The notes: generated from the sequence alone by a model not told the origin. A stretch of DNA of 64,000 bases from Mycolicibacterium wolinskyi (GCF_002101965.1 NZ_LQQA01000005.1:62001-126000), one strand, 5' to 3'. Positions 24,394-32,817 are shown, counted from the stretch's first letter. Program-made: numbers and translations.

Positions 24394-26778
24394 TTAGGAG
24401 TCCTTTCGGGATGGGTTGATTCCCCGGTCGCTTCGCTCCTGCCCGCCAGATTGCTCGATGAGCTCGACGATCTTCGAAGGGCTGGCGGGAAGTTCGGTGA
24501 TGGTGACGCCCAGCGGGGCGAGCGCATCGTTGATCGCGTTGATGACGGCGGGCGGTGATCCGATCGCACCGCCCTCGCCGGCACCCTTGTAACCACCGAC
24601 GCCCGGGCCGGGAATCTCGACATGGCCGAACTCGATCGGCGGCACCTCGGTCGCGGTGGGCAGAAGGTAGTCGACAAACGTCGACGACAGCGGGTTTCCG
24701 TCCTCGTCGTAGGCCAGTTGCTCGAGCAGTGCGCCGCCGATGCCCTGCACTGTGCCGCCGGCGACCTGGCCTTCCACGACGTTCGGGTTGATCATCGGGC
24801 CGACGTCCTCGCTCACGATGTAGCGCGTCAGCGTGACGTGTCCGGTGTCGACGTCGACCTCACACGTACAGGCGTGGGTGGCGTTGGCCCAGTGGATCAT
24901 TGCCTGTGAGTTGAACCGCGCGGTGGCCTCCAGCGTGGGGGATGTGCCGCCGAGCTGTGCGGGCTCGTAGTACGAGCGGTAGGCGATGTCAGCGAAGCTC
25001 ACCGACTTGTCGGGATTGTCGCGGACGGTGGCCTTCGACCCGCTGAGTTCGATGTCGGCCTGTTCGGCGCCGAGCATCTGGGCCGCGATCGCGACGATCT
25101 GGTTGCGCAGGATCGTGCCTGCCTCGCTGACCGCGCCCGCCGTCATCGGCCCGCTGCGGCTGCCCTGAGTGCCCGCGCCGTAGGGCGTCACGGCGGTGTC
25201 ACCCTGGATGGTCGACACGTCATCGATGTTGGCGCCCAACGCATCTGCGGTGAGCTGCACGACGGTGGTCTCGATGCTGTTGCCGCTCGAGCCGCCGTTG
25301 ACATAGACGTTGATCTTTCCGGTCGGCTCCATCCGGATCGTCGCGCCTTCGGTCGCGAGGTGCCCCGTCGCCGCGCCGGTGGGTTCGATGTACGCCGAGA
25401 AACCCAGACCGATGTAGCGGCCCTCGGCCAGCGCATCGGCCTGCTCCTTGCGGAATCCCTCGTGATCGAGGATCTTGACGGCCTGTTCGAATGTGTCGGC
25501 GGGTGCGCAGTTGTCGTATGGCATGCCGTTGGGATTGAAGAACGGCATCTCGTCACCGCGCAGGATGTTGATGCGCCGGAGCTCAACGGGATCCATGCCG
25601 ATCTTGCGCGCGGCGATGTCGAGAAGCATTTCGCGGGTGAGGGTTTCGTACTGCCATGGACCGCGGTAGGCGTGCAGCCCGGCGGTGTTGGAGAACACCG
25701 TCTTGTAGTTGAAGCTTGCCTTGGGAATCCGGTACGGGCCCGGGAAGAACATCCCGATGGCCGCGGTGGTCAACACCGGATATGGCGTCGGGTATGAACC
25801 GATGTCCTGCACGAAGTCGATGTCGGCGGCCAGGATCTTGCCGTCTTCGTCGAATGCCATCCGGACGGTGCCGTCGACGTGGCGGGACTGCCCGGCCGAC
25901 ATGAGGTTTTCGCGTCGGTCCTCGATCCACTTCAGCGCGGCGGGCACCTTGCGCGCGGCCAGCAGGATGCACATGTCCTCGCGCATCGGCACGACCTTCT
26001 GGCCGAACCCGCCGCCGGTGTCGCGCACAATGACCCGGACTCCCTGCGCGGGGATGCCCAGCAGGCGCGCCGCGAACGCGCGAAGCTCGTGCGGTGTCTG
26101 CGTCGAACCCCAGATGGTGAGTTCCTCAGTGCCGGCGGTCCATTCGACGACCAGGCCGCGGGTCTCCATCGGGACCGGCACATACATCTGTTGATAGATG
26201 TGCTCTTTCACGACGTGGGCGGCGTTGGCGAAGACTTCTTCGTCCGGCGGTGCGCCACCCATACCGCCTGCGACGTTGTCGGGGTAGGCCTCGTGGACGA
26301 CCGGAACACCGGCATCGGATCCGCCGACCGCCTTCCGGAAGTCGGCGACCGCGGGCAGCGGTTCGTAACTCACGTCGACGAGGTCGACGGCGTCTTCGGC
26401 GAGGCGGCGGCTGTCTGCGACGACGATCGCCACCGGGTCGCCGACGAACTTCGCCTCACCGTCGGCCAGAGGCGGGCGAGGCGTATCGGGGACGTCCTTG
26501 CCTGCGACGGCGTGCCAGGCCTCCTTCACGTCCGGGTTGATGTCGTCGGCCGTGAAGACCGCGTGGACGCCGGGCAGGGCGAGGGCGGCCGCGGCGTCGA
26601 TGCCTTTGATCTTTGCGTGCGCATACGGGCTGCGGACGAAGCACGCGTGCAGCATGCCGGGACGCGTGATGTCGTCGACGAACGTGCCGCGACCGGTCAG
26701 CAGCCGGGTGTCCTCGACCCGCTCGACGCGTCGGCCTGCGTAGCGGGTGGCGACGGTTTCCGGTGCTGCTGGGGCCAT
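24394..26778 (-). CDS. Molybdopterin-binding large subunit, CoxL/xanthine dehydrogenase family
   Basis: A 794-residue molybdenum hydroxylase catalytic subunit. Visible motifs: GRGTFVDDI near the N-terminus, the Moco-contacting RDTGGGFGQK (about residues 252-261), the active-site loop AYRGPWQYE (from residue 370) and GYKGAGEGG with the presumed catalytic Glu near residue 735. The active-site loop is not AYRCSFR, which marks true form I CO dehydrogenase, nor the AYRGAGR of form II proteins, so CO oxidation is unlikely and the substrate is probably an organic aldehyde or N-heterocycle. Gene order L-G-M-S is different from the usual coxMSL. ATG 26778 has a TTGGAG ribosome site. It begins a five-gene overlapping operon. 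Confidence 0.9.
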   Translation of the reverse strand: MAPAAPETVATRYAGRRVERVEDTRLLTGRGTFVDDITRPGMLHACFVRSPYAHAKIKGIDAAAALALPGVHAVFTADDINPDVKEAWHAVAGKDVPDTPRPPLADGEAKFVGDPVAIVVADSRRLAEDAVDLVDVSYEPLPAVADFRKAVGGSDAGVPVVHEAYPDNVAGGMGGAPPDEEVFANAAHVVKEHIYQQMYVPVPMETRGLVVEWTAGTEELTIWGSTQTPHELRAFAARLLGIPAQGVRVIVRDTGGGFGQKVVPMREDMCILLAARKVPAALKWIEDRRENLMSAGQSRHVDGTVRMAFDEDGKILAADIDFVQDIGSYPTPYPVLTTAAIGMFFPGPYRIPKASFNYKTVFSNTAGLHAYRGPWQYETLTREMLLDIAARKIGMDPVELRRINILRGDEMPFFNPNGMPYDNCAPADTFEQAVKILDHEGFRKEQADALAEGRYIGLGFSAYIEPTGAATGHLATEGATIRMEPTGKINVYVNGGSSGNSIETTVVQLTADALGANIDDVSTIQGDTAVTPYGAGTQGSRSGPMTAGAVSEAGTILRNQIVAIAAQMLGAEQADIELSGSKATVRDNPDKSVSFADIAYRSYYEPAQLGGTSPTLEATARFNSQAMIHWANATHACTCEVDVDTGHVTLTRYIVSEDVGPMINPNVVEGQVAGGTVQGIGGALLEQLAYDEDGNPLSSTFVDYLLPTATEVPPIEFGHVEIPGPGVGGYKGAGEGGAIGSPPAVINAINDALAPLGVTITELPASPSKIVELIEQSGGQERSDRGINPSRKDS

Positions 26779-27045
26779 AGGATCGCTCCAATCCGTCGGT
26801 TACTTCTGCGCGTAAGTAGAGGCCGCCGGGCAGCCGACGCCATCGTCAAGAGTGCCGTTATCGTACAACGGAAAGCAACGTGCCTGAAGATGAGAGCGTC
26901 ATTTCCATAGAGTTTGAGACTCGACCCTGGCTCGCACCGCAACTAGAACTCGTCCAGATTTGCTAGACCTGCGTTGACGGGGTTTGCGATGTGCCAGCAT
27001 GGGGAACGGCAACGGTCTCATTCGTCCGATGCACGTGGAGTTCTC
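26779..27045. promoter_or_regulatory. Divergent promoter region, molybdenum hydroxylase operon / cutinase
   Basis: A 267-bp stretch of lower GC without a convincing gene. It holds the inverted repeat CCGTT-N7-AACGG (26855-26871), a candidate regulator site for the minus-strand operon. A degenerate KstR-like half site (TAGAACTCGT at 26945-26954) was judged too weak. No clear -35/-10 pair was found. Confidence 0.35.
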
Positions 27046-27747
27046 ATGAAGGTCGCCAAGCTTGTCCAGGGTGCTGCGCTGTTAGCCGCGTGTGTACTGC
27101 CGATCGCCCCCGCCCCGGTCGCGGCGGCCGAACCGTGTCCGGACGTCGAAGTGATATTCGCGCGGGGCACCTATGAGCCACCCGGCGTCGGCGGAACCGG
27201 CCAGGCCTTCGTCGATGCGCTGCGTGCGCAAGCCGTCGGCAAGTCGGTCAACGTGTACCCGGTGAACTACCCGGCGAGCGGCAACTTCGGCGACCGAATC
27301 GAATTCGCCAAGACCGTCGTCGACGGAATCCGCGACGCCGCAAACCATGTCGAGGCCACCGCGACGAGTTGTCCCAACACCAGGGTCGTGCTCGGAGGCT
27401 ACTCACAGGGCGCTGTCGTGGCGGGCTTCGTGACCTCGGCTGCCATCCCGGATTCCGTGCCCACCGAGTACGAGCAGTACATCCCCGATCCGATGCCGCC
27501 CGAGGTGTCCGACCATGTCGCGGCCGTGGTCCTGATAGGTAAGCCGTCGGACCAGTTCATGCGCGACGTAGGCGCGCCGCCGGTGGTGATCGGGCCACGC
27601 TACGCCGACAAGACAATCGACCTGTGCGCACCGGGTGACACGATCTGCGATGGGGCGCCCGTCGGTGGTCCGAGCTTCGCGCATGCGATGTACGGCGTGA
27701 ACGGGATGACGGCCGAAGCCGCGTCCTATGTGGTGGGCCGCCTGTGA
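27046..27747 (+). CDS. Secreted cutinase-family serine esterase
   Basis: A 233-residue alpha/beta hydrolase of the cutinase family (CFP21/Culp type). ATG 27046 has GTGGAG upstream and gives a signal peptide ending PAPVAAAEPCP; the frame stays open from 26974 but without signal features. The catalytic triad is Ser in GGYSQGAV, Asp in LCAPGDTICDG and His in PSFAHAMYG. Two disulfides are predicted (CPDVEV...SCPNT and CAPGDTIC). Such proteins are exported and hydrolyse medium-chain esters or triacylglycerol in the cell envelope. It is followed 88 bp later by a secreted glycoside hydrolase-like gene. Confidence 0.92.
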   Translation: MKVAKLVQGAALLAACVLPIAPAPVAAAEPCPDVEVIFARGTYEPPGVGGTGQAFVDALRAQAVGKSVNVYPVNYPASGNFGDRIEFAKTVVDGIRDAANHVEATATSCPNTRVVLGGYSQGAVVAGFVTSAAIPDSVPTEYEQYIPDPMPPEVSDHVAAVVLIGKPSDQFMRDVGAPPVVIGPRYADKTIDLCAPGDTICDGAPVGGPSFAHAMYGVNGMTAEAASYVVGRL

Positions 27748-27835
27748 CAAGCCGCGGATAACAATTTGAAACCTCAATGGTTGCAATGTGATACGTGAGG
27801 CTCGGTATTTTGCTGGGGCACACTATGTTCACTAA

Positions 27836-28972
27836 GTGCACCGTCGAACAGCCCTGAAAATTCCGCTGGTACTCGCAGCATCCATGGCTCTTCCCCAGGC
27901 GCTGTCCACCCTTCCTCGCGCGAGCGCCGCACCAGGCCAATGGCCGGTCGAGCGGGCGAACGCGTGGTATCAGGCGCAGGGCTGGCTCGTCGGCACGAAC
28001 TTCATCACCTCGAACGCCATCAACCAACTCGAGATGTTTGCGCCGGGCACCTACGACCCCCGGCGCATCGACAGTGAGCTCGGGGCGTGCCGGCTGCTCG
28101 GGTTCAACACCGTGCGGGTGTTCCTGCACGATCTGTTGTGGGCGCAGGACCGCGGCGGCTTTCAACGCCGGCTCGCGCAGTTCGTCTCGATCGCGGCGCG
28201 CCAGGGCATCAAACCGTTGTTCGTCTTCTTCGACTCGTGCTGGGACCCGAACCCCAAACTCGGCGCCCAGCGCGCGCCGACACCCGGCGTCCACAACTCG
28301 GGCTGGGTGCAGAGCCCCGGCGCTGAGCGCATCGACGATCCCCGCTACCGCCCGCTGCTGCGCGACTACGTCATCGGTGTGATGAGCCAGTTCCGCACCG
28401 ACAATCGCGTCCTCGGCTGGGACCTGTGGAACGAGCCGGACAACCCCGCCAAGCAGTACCGCAGTGTCGAACGCAAGGACAAGATCGACCTCGTCGGGGG
28501 TCTGCTTCCGCAGGTGTTCGGATGGGCGCGGTCGGTCGATCCGGTGCAGCCGCTGACGAGTGGCGTATGGCAGGGGAGTTGGGGCCCGGGCAGTCGCAGC
28601 GAAATGGACAACTTCCAGCTCGACAACTCCGACGTCATCTCCTTTCACTCCTACGGCGGGCCGAGCGACTTCGAAGCCCGCATCGCCGAACTCGCGCCCT
28701 ACGGGCGACCCATCCTGTGCACCGAATATCTGGCCCGCAACGAGGGCAGCACGATCGAAGGGGTGCTACCAATTGCCAAGCGGCACAACGTCGGTGCGTA
28801 CAGCTGGGGTCTGGTGGCGGGCAAGACCCAGACCTATTTTCCGTGGGATTCCTGGGACAAGCCCTACACCGAGGTGCCGAAGGTCTGGTTCAGCGATCTA
28901 CTCCGGCCCGACGGCCGGCCGTACCGCGACGCTGAATATCAGACGCTGCGGAAACTGACCGCGCGGGTTTAG
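27836..28972 (+). CDS. Secreted GH5-like glycoside hydrolase (Tat leader)
   Basis: A 378-residue TIM-barrel glycoside hydrolase related to family GH5 (cellulase/mannanase clan). The leader MHRRTALKIPLVLAASMALPQALS looks like a Tat or Sec signal with a twin arginine. The barrel has FNTVRVFLHDLLW, the acid/base Glu in GWDLWNEPDN and a probable nucleophile Glu in PILCTEYLARNEGS. The start GTG 27836 gives this signal peptide directly. The substrate is not known; a role in turnover of an envelope or plant polysaccharide is possible. It is read in the same direction as the cutinase. Confidence 0.8.
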   Translation: MHRRTALKIPLVLAASMALPQALSTLPRASAAPGQWPVERANAWYQAQGWLVGTNFITSNAINQLEMFAPGTYDPRRIDSELGACRLLGFNTVRVFLHDLLWAQDRGGFQRRLAQFVSIAARQGIKPLFVFFDSCWDPNPKLGAQRAPTPGVHNSGWVQSPGAERIDDPRYRPLLRDYVIGVMSQFRTDNRVLGWDLWNEPDNPAKQYRSVERKDKIDLVGGLLPQVFGWARSVDPVQPLTSGVWQGSWGPGSRSEMDNFQLDNSDVISFHSYGGPSDFEARIAELAPYGRPILCTEYLARNEGSTIEGVLPIAKRHNVGAYSWGLVAGKTQTYFPWDSWDKPYTEVPKVWFSDLLRPDGRPYRDAEYQTLRKLTARV

Positions 28973-29001
28973 CTGTCGTGACAGCGGGCGATTCACGATC
29001 C

Positions 29002-29157
29002 ATGGATCAAAGCGATGGTGGTCGGCCGGTACCGAAGGACGCACGCGAGGCGACCGAACGGCAGCAGAAGCAACAGGACGAATTCGACCGCCAGGGCCAG
29101 GATCCCGAGGCTCCCGGGCAACACGAGAGCAGGGAACAGATCGCCGACGAGAATTGA
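29002..29157 (+). CDS. Small hydrophilic 51-residue protein
   Basis: ATG 29002 to TGA 29155-29157 encodes 51 residues, MDQSDGGRPVPKDAREATE at the start and SREQIADEN at the end. It is made almost only of charged and polar residues, with a Gln-rich stretch (RQQKQQDEFDRQGQD), and is probably disordered. An in-frame GTG at 28978, just after the glycoside hydrolase stop, could extend it by eight residues. It has good mycobacterial codon usage and no hydrophobic core. I do not recognise a function. Support is coding bias and position, so confidence is moderate. Confidence 0.5.
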   Translation: MDQSDGGRPVPKDAREATERQQKQQDEFDRQGQDPEAPGQHESREQIADEN

Positions 29158-29167
29158 CTCTGCGCCA

Positions 29168-29572
29168 CTAGTACGACTGGCCGTCGGCATAGCGCTGTCG
29201 GCGGTAGTGGCGCCCGTTGCCTCGGTTCCGGCTCTTGTACGTCGGGAGCTGCGAGTCGCAGTTCGGGCAGACAAGTCGCAGGTTCTCGCGACGATTGTTC
29301 GTCGGGTCTCCGTCGATGTGGTCCAAGACAAATGCGAGCGGCAGGCCTTGCCACGTGCTGGCCGTGCTGCAGATCGCGCAGCAGTGAGATTGAGCGGCGG
29401 CAAGGTACTGCCGAATGTAGTGGCCCTGGTGGCCATCGATGCGCGCTGCGCCGGATTCCAGCCACTGCTTTGTACTTGCATCGCGCCGGGCCAGCGCCTG
29501 ACATGCATTACCGCAGTAGACCTTCTGACTGCGCTTCGAGAGTGGCGAACCGCAGCCGAGACAAACTCTCAT
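29168..29572 (-). CDS. HNH endonuclease domain protein with zinc ribbon
   Basis: A 134-residue protein. The N-terminus has a four-Cys zinc ribbon (C4, C7, C20, C24: CLGCG...VYCGNAC). The C-terminal half is an HNH nuclease: CCAIC (C65/C68), LDHIDGDPTNN (D84-H85, the first catalytic His), ENLRLVCPNCDSQ (Asn 97, zinc Cys 102/105). It lies 41 nt from the 3' end of tRNA-Thr, on the same strand, and its base composition is less GC-rich than its neighbours by eye. Free-standing HNH genes often come from phage or homing elements, and tRNA genes are common insertion points, but no integrase or repeated attachment site is visible. Its target is unknown. Confidence 0.8.
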   Translation of the reverse strand: MRVCLGCGSPLSKRSQKVYCGNACQALARRDASTKQWLESGAARIDGHQGHYIRQYLAAAQSHCCAICSTASTWQGLPLAFVLDHIDGDPTNNRRENLRLVCPNCDSQLPTYKSRNRGNGRHYRRQRYADGQSY

Positions 29573-29613
29573 GGGTGGAAGTTACGGGCGGGCACCGACA
29601 AGCGAATGCCGCG

Positions 29614-29688
29614 TGGAGCCCCCTGTCAGGATTGAACTGACGACCTACGCTTTACAAGAGCGTTGCTCTACCACTGAGCTAAGGAGGC
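29614..29688 (-). tRNA. tRNA-Thr (anticodon TGT), CCA encoded
   Basis: The minus strand folds as a full cloverleaf: acceptor GCCTCCT/AGGGGGC with one G-U pair, D stem GCTC/GAGC, anticodon stem ACGCT/AGCGT around loop CTTGTAA (anticodon TGT, threonine), T stem GTCAG/CTGAC with loop TTCAATC. The discriminator is U and the terminal CCA (29614-29616) is encoded. Confidence 0.97.
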
Positions 29689-29715
29689 GGGTGGAACGCG
29701 CCCTAGCTTAACGGG

Positions 29716-30531
29716 TCACTCGTCGGCGTCGATAATTCGCTGGGATGTGACGGGCCGTGGTGCGGTTCGCTTGCCGTAACGGCGAGGCAGCGGGATCCGG
29801 TCGGCGATGTTGCTGAGCGGGTTGACGACCTGGCTCAGGGTCACGACGGCGTCGTGCAGGGCGTCGATGGTCGGTGCCAGTGCCTCGAGGCCGGGTGCCA
29901 GTCGGTTGAGGGTGTCGGCGACGTCGGCGAGTTTGAGGAGGGGCCCGTCGGGATCGGTCAGGGTGTCGAGCAGGCCGCCTTCGGCGAGGAGCCGGTCGGC
30001 GACGCCGTCTTCGCGCAGGACGCGTTCGATGAGCCCGTCGTTGGCGAGGAGTTGATCGGCCAATCCACCCGGCGCGATGACCCGCGACAGCGCACCGTCC
30101 TCGGTGGTCATGCGGTCGAGGAAGCCGCCTTCCATCGTCACCTGGTCGATCAGCCCGCCGGGTGCGACGGCCCGCGCGACGGGGCCGTTCTCGGCGGTAA
30201 GCCGGTCCAGGAGCCCGCCCTCGGCGGTCAGTTGGTCGACGAGGCCGCCCGGGCGCAGCAACCGGTCGACCGGCCCGTTGGGGGCGAGGGCCCGGCCCAG
30301 TGGCGCGTCGTCGTCCATGAGTCGCGCGAGCCGGTTCGCGCGCTCGACGGCGTCGTCGAGACCGAACATATGCGCTACCGATGACCTGCCGTTCAGCGGG
30401 TTCGCATCGGTGATGCCACGCTGTACGGCGTTGAGCGTCTCGCCGGCGATACCGAGGCCGGCGTCGGCTACTGCGAGTCCTATGCGTACCGGGGCAGTGG
30501 CAAACTGGACCAGCGTCTTGCCGAGGTTCAT
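29716..30531 (-). CDS. Hypothetical protein with perfect 10-residue repeats (Rv0756c position)
   Basis: A 271-residue protein of unknown function in the place of Rv0756c, divergent from phoP. Residues 1-70 are amphipathic (FATAPVRIGLAVADAGLGIAG); residues 74-203 consist of 13 consecutive units of exactly ten residues with consensus x(G/D)G-hydrophobic-x-D-(R/Q)-hydrophobic-hydrophobic-x, for example PGGLVDQLTA, EGGLLDRLTA, ENGPVARAVA. Units of three types recur in order, producing a 30-residue higher repeat. Residues 204-243 are heptad-like (ADVADTLNRLAPGLEALAPTI cut short here), then a basic tail ends DADE. There is no signal peptide. ATG 30531. The structure suggests a solenoid or surface/membrane-associated scaffold; function cannot be assigned. 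Confidence 0.85.
   Translation of the reverse strand: MNLGKTLVQFATAPVRIGLAVADAGLGIAGETLNAVQRGITDANPLNGRSSVAHMFGLDDAVERANRLARLMDDDAPLGRALAPNGPVDRLLRPGGLVDQLTAEGGLLDRLTAENGPVARAVAPGGLIDQVTMEGGFLDRMTTEDGALSRVIAPGGLADQLLANDGLIERVLREDGVADRLLAEGGLLDTLTDPDGPLLKLADVADTLNRLAPGLEALAPTIDALHDAVVTLSQVVNPLSNIADRIPLPRRYGKRTAPRPVTSQRIIDADE
29923..30312 (-). repeat. 30-bp period coding repeat (13 units; 90-bp superperiod)
   Basis: This segment encodes 13 in-phase decapeptides. The tenth residue of each unit, at positions 80 to 200, is R, R, Q, R, R, Q, R, R, Q, R, R, T, K, which reveals the 3-unit (90-bp) superperiod. DNA copies have diverged, so selection acts on the protein pattern rather than recent slippage. 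Confidence 0.85.
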
Positions 30532-30566
30532 GGGGCCAGTCTAGGTGAGAGCGATCACACTCAAAC

Positions 30567-30584
30567 TCACAGGAAGTACACAGC
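30567..30584 (+). promoter_or_regulatory. PhoP-type direct repeat upstream of phoP
   Basis: TCACAGG-AAGT-ACACAGC has the 7-4-7 spacing of the mycobacterial PhoP box (consensus TCACAGC-N4-TCACAGC) with one mismatch in each repeat. A third copy, TCACACT at 30555-30561, lies one turn upstream. It fits autoregulation of phoP and might also affect the divergent 30531 gene. Confidence 0.6.
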
Positions 30585-30627
30585 TGGCGTGCAGGATTAC
30601 TCCAAGCGACAGCGTCAACATTGCGGA

Positions 30628-31347
30628 ATGGCCATGCCTGCACTGCCTGAAAGCGTTCCGGAAGCCCGGATCCTCGTCGTGGACGACGAGGCCAACATCG
30701 TGGAGCTGTTGTCGGTGAGCCTCAAGTTCCAGGGGTTCGAGGTGCACACCGCATCCAACGGTGCCGCGGCGCTGGACAAGGCGCGTGAGGTTCGCCCCGA
30801 CGCGGTCATCCTCGACGTGATGATGCCGGGCATGGACGGCTTCGGTCTGCTGCGCCGCCTGCGCGCCGACGGCATCGATGCGCCCGCGCTGTTCCTCACC
30901 GCGCGAGACAGCCTGCAGGACAAGATCGCCGGGCTCACGCTGGGCGGTGACGACTACGTCACCAAACCGTTCAGTCTCGAAGAAGTGGTGGCCCGGCTGC
31001 GGGTCATCCTGCGGCGGTCGGGCCGAGGCGTCGAAGAACCCCGCAATGCCCGGTTGTCCTTCGCCGACATCGAGCTCGACGAGGACACCCACGAGGTGTG
31101 GAAGGCGGGCGAGCCGGTCTCGTTGTCGCCGACCGAGTTCACGCTGCTGCGCTACTTCATCATCAACGCAGGCACCGTGCTGTCGAAGCCCAAGATCCTC
31201 GACCACGTGTGGCGCTACGACTTCGGCGGCGACGTCAATGTCGTCGAGTCCTATGTCTCCTACCTGCGCCGCAAGATCGACACCGGCGAGAAGCGCCTGC
31301 TGCACACGCTGCGCGGTGTGGGCTATGTTTTGCGCGAGCCGCGCTGA
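30628..31347 (+). CDS. phoP: Response regulator PhoP
   Basis: A 239-residue OmpR/PhoB-family regulator. The receiver has the acidic pair VVDDEAN, the phosphorylated Asp in ILDVMMPGMD (residue 63 here), the conserved Thr in LFLTARD and Lys in VTKPFS. The C-terminal winged helix contains the recognition segment NVVESYVSYLRRKID and ends RGVGYVLREPR; from PEAR onward it is nearly identical to M. tuberculosis PhoP. PhoP controls complex lipid synthesis, ESX-1 secretion and pH response. The start is uncertain: ATG 30628, ATG 30634 or GTG 30589; the last lies directly against the PhoP box, so 30628 is chosen. phoR follows after 30 bp. Confidence 0.96.
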   Translation: MAMPALPESVPEARILVVDDEANIVELLSVSLKFQGFEVHTASNGAAALDKAREVRPDAVILDVMMPGMDGFGLLRRLRADGIDAPALFLTARDSLQDKIAGLTLGGDDYVTKPFSLEEVVARLRVILRRSGRGVEEPRNARLSFADIELDEDTHEVWKAGEPVSLSPTEFTLLRYFIINAGTVLSKPKILDHVWRYDFGGDVNVVESYVSYLRRKIDTGEKRLLHTLRGVGYVLREPR

Positions 31348-31377
31348 CGCCCTGCTCGTCGGCGGCATACTTTTGAG

Positions 31378-32817
31378 GTGTTTGACCGCGTGAACCGTGG
31401 GCGGCGTGGAGTGCCGCTGCGCGTCGGGCTGGTGGCCGCCGCACTCGTGCTGGTGGCCTGCGGCCTGCTCGCCTCGGGCGTGGCGGTCACGTCGATCATG
31501 CGTCACACCGAGGTCAGCCGAATCGATCAGACGCTGCTTGATGCGTCCCGCAGCTGGGCGCAGGAGCCGCGGCGCATGCCGACGACGCCGCTGGAGGGTC
31601 CCAACCCAGCTCGGCCGCCGTCGAATTTCTATGTCCGCGGCGTGGATGAGGACGGCCGCACCTGGATCGCGGTCAACGACCGGGAGGCCGAACCCGCGCT
31701 GCCCGACGACAACGATGTCGGCCCCGAGCCGGTGACCGTCGGGTCGATCGACAATTCGAGCGTGCAGTGGCGGGCGATGACTGTTCGCGGCGCGTCCGGC
31801 GGGCTCACCACCGTCGCGATCGATCTGTCGGAAGTGCAGTCGTCGGTGCGCGCGCTGGTCTGGTCGCAGGTCGGGATCGGCGCGGCGGTGCTGCTGGTGC
31901 TCGGCGTCGTCGGATATGCGGTGGTGCACCGCAGCCTGCGTCCGCTCGTCGAGGTCGAACGGACGGCCGCGGCCATCGCCGCCGGCCAGCTCGATCGCCG
32001 TGTGCCAGAACGGGATCCGCGCACCGAGGTGGGCCGGCTGTCCTCGGCGCTCAACGGCATGCTCGCACAGATCCAGCGGGCCGTGGCTTCGTCGGAGGCC
32101 TCCGCCGAGCAGGCGCGGACCTCTGAGGAACGCATGCGGCGGTTCATCACCGACGCCAGCCACGAGCTGCGGACCCCGCTGACCACGATCCGCGGGTTCG
32201 CCGAGCTCTATCGCCAGGGTGCGGCCCGCGACATTGAGATGTTGATGGGCCGGATCGAAAGCGAGTCCCGGCGGATGGGCCTGCTCGTCGAGGACCTGCT
32301 GTTGCTGGCGCGACTGGATGCGCAGCGGCCACTCGACCAGCACCGCGTCGACCTGCTGGCGCTGGCCACCGACGCCGTGCACGATGCCCAGTCGATCGCG
32401 CCGAAGCGAAACGTGACGATGGAGGTCTTCGACGGTCCTGGCACGCCCGAGGTGCTCGGGGACGAGGCGCGGCTTCGTCAGGTGCTGGGCAACCTCGTCG
32501 CGAACGCGGTGCAGCACACACCGGAGAACGCGGGCATCACCGTGCGCGTCGGCACCGAAGGCGACAACGCCGTGCTGGAGGTGTGCGACGAGGGGCCGGG
32601 CATGAGCCAGGAGGACGCCCGTCGTGTCTTCGAACGGTTCTACCGGGCCGACTCATCGCGCACCCGAGCCAGCGGCGGCACCGGCCTGGGGTTGTCGATC
32701 GTCGATTCCCTGGTCTATGCACACGGCGGCACGGTGAAGGTCACCACCGCGCCGGGGCGGGGGTGCCGCTTCACGGTCAACTTGCCGCGGATTGCAGATC
32801 TGCCAGCGCGGCTTTGA
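31378..32817 (+). CDS. phoR: Sensor histidine kinase PhoR
   Basis: A 479-residue membrane histidine kinase, partner of PhoP. Helix 1 at about residues 14-37, a periplasmic sensor of about 120 residues, helix 2 at about 162-183, HAMP to about 235, then the dimerisation domain with the phospho-acceptor His 262 in [10 protein letters not shown]. The ATPase domain has [11 protein letters not shown] (N box), CDEGPGM (G1), [25 protein letters not shown] (F and G2 boxes, shown in parts). The start is GTG 31378. The 3' end overlaps the convergent HIT gene by 41 nt, an unusually long tail-to-tail overlap. Confidence 0.96.
   Translation: MFDRVNRGRRGVPLRVGLVAAALVLVACGLLASGVAVTSIMRHTEVSRIDQTLLDASRSWAQEPRRMPTTPLEGPNPARPPSNFYVRGVDEDGRTWIAVNDREAEPALPDDNDVGPEPVTVGSIDNSSVQWRAMTVRGASGGLTTVAIDLSEVQSSVRALVWSQVGIGAAVLLVLGVVGYAVVHRSLRPLVEVERTAAAIAAGQLDRRVPERDPRTEVGRLSSALNGMLAQIQRAVASSEASAEQARTSEERMRRFITDASHELRTPLTTIRGFAELYRQGAARDIEMLMGRIESESRRMGLLVEDLLLLARLDAQRPLDQHRVDLLALATDAVHDAQSIAPKRNVTMEVFDGPGTPEVLGDEARLRQVLGNLVANAVQHTPENAGITVRVGTEGDNAVLEVCDEGPGMSQEDARRVFERFYRADSSRTRASGGTGLGLSIVDSLVYAHGGTVKVTTAPGRGCRFTVNLPRIADLPARL

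Noticed and set aside
24394..26778. Large subunit as carbon monoxide dehydrogenase CoxL
   Set aside because: The active-site loop is AYRGPWQYE, lacking the Cys of AYRCSFR, so a CO-specific name is not justified.
26945..26958. Possible KstR site TAGAACTCGTCCAG before the cutinase
   Set aside because: Only the left half matches TnnAACnnGTTnnA; the right half has GTC and no symmetry.
30541..32517. A 658-residue minus-strand frame opposite phoP-phoR
   Set aside because: No recognisable domain and antisense composition; PhoP and PhoR are unmistakable.
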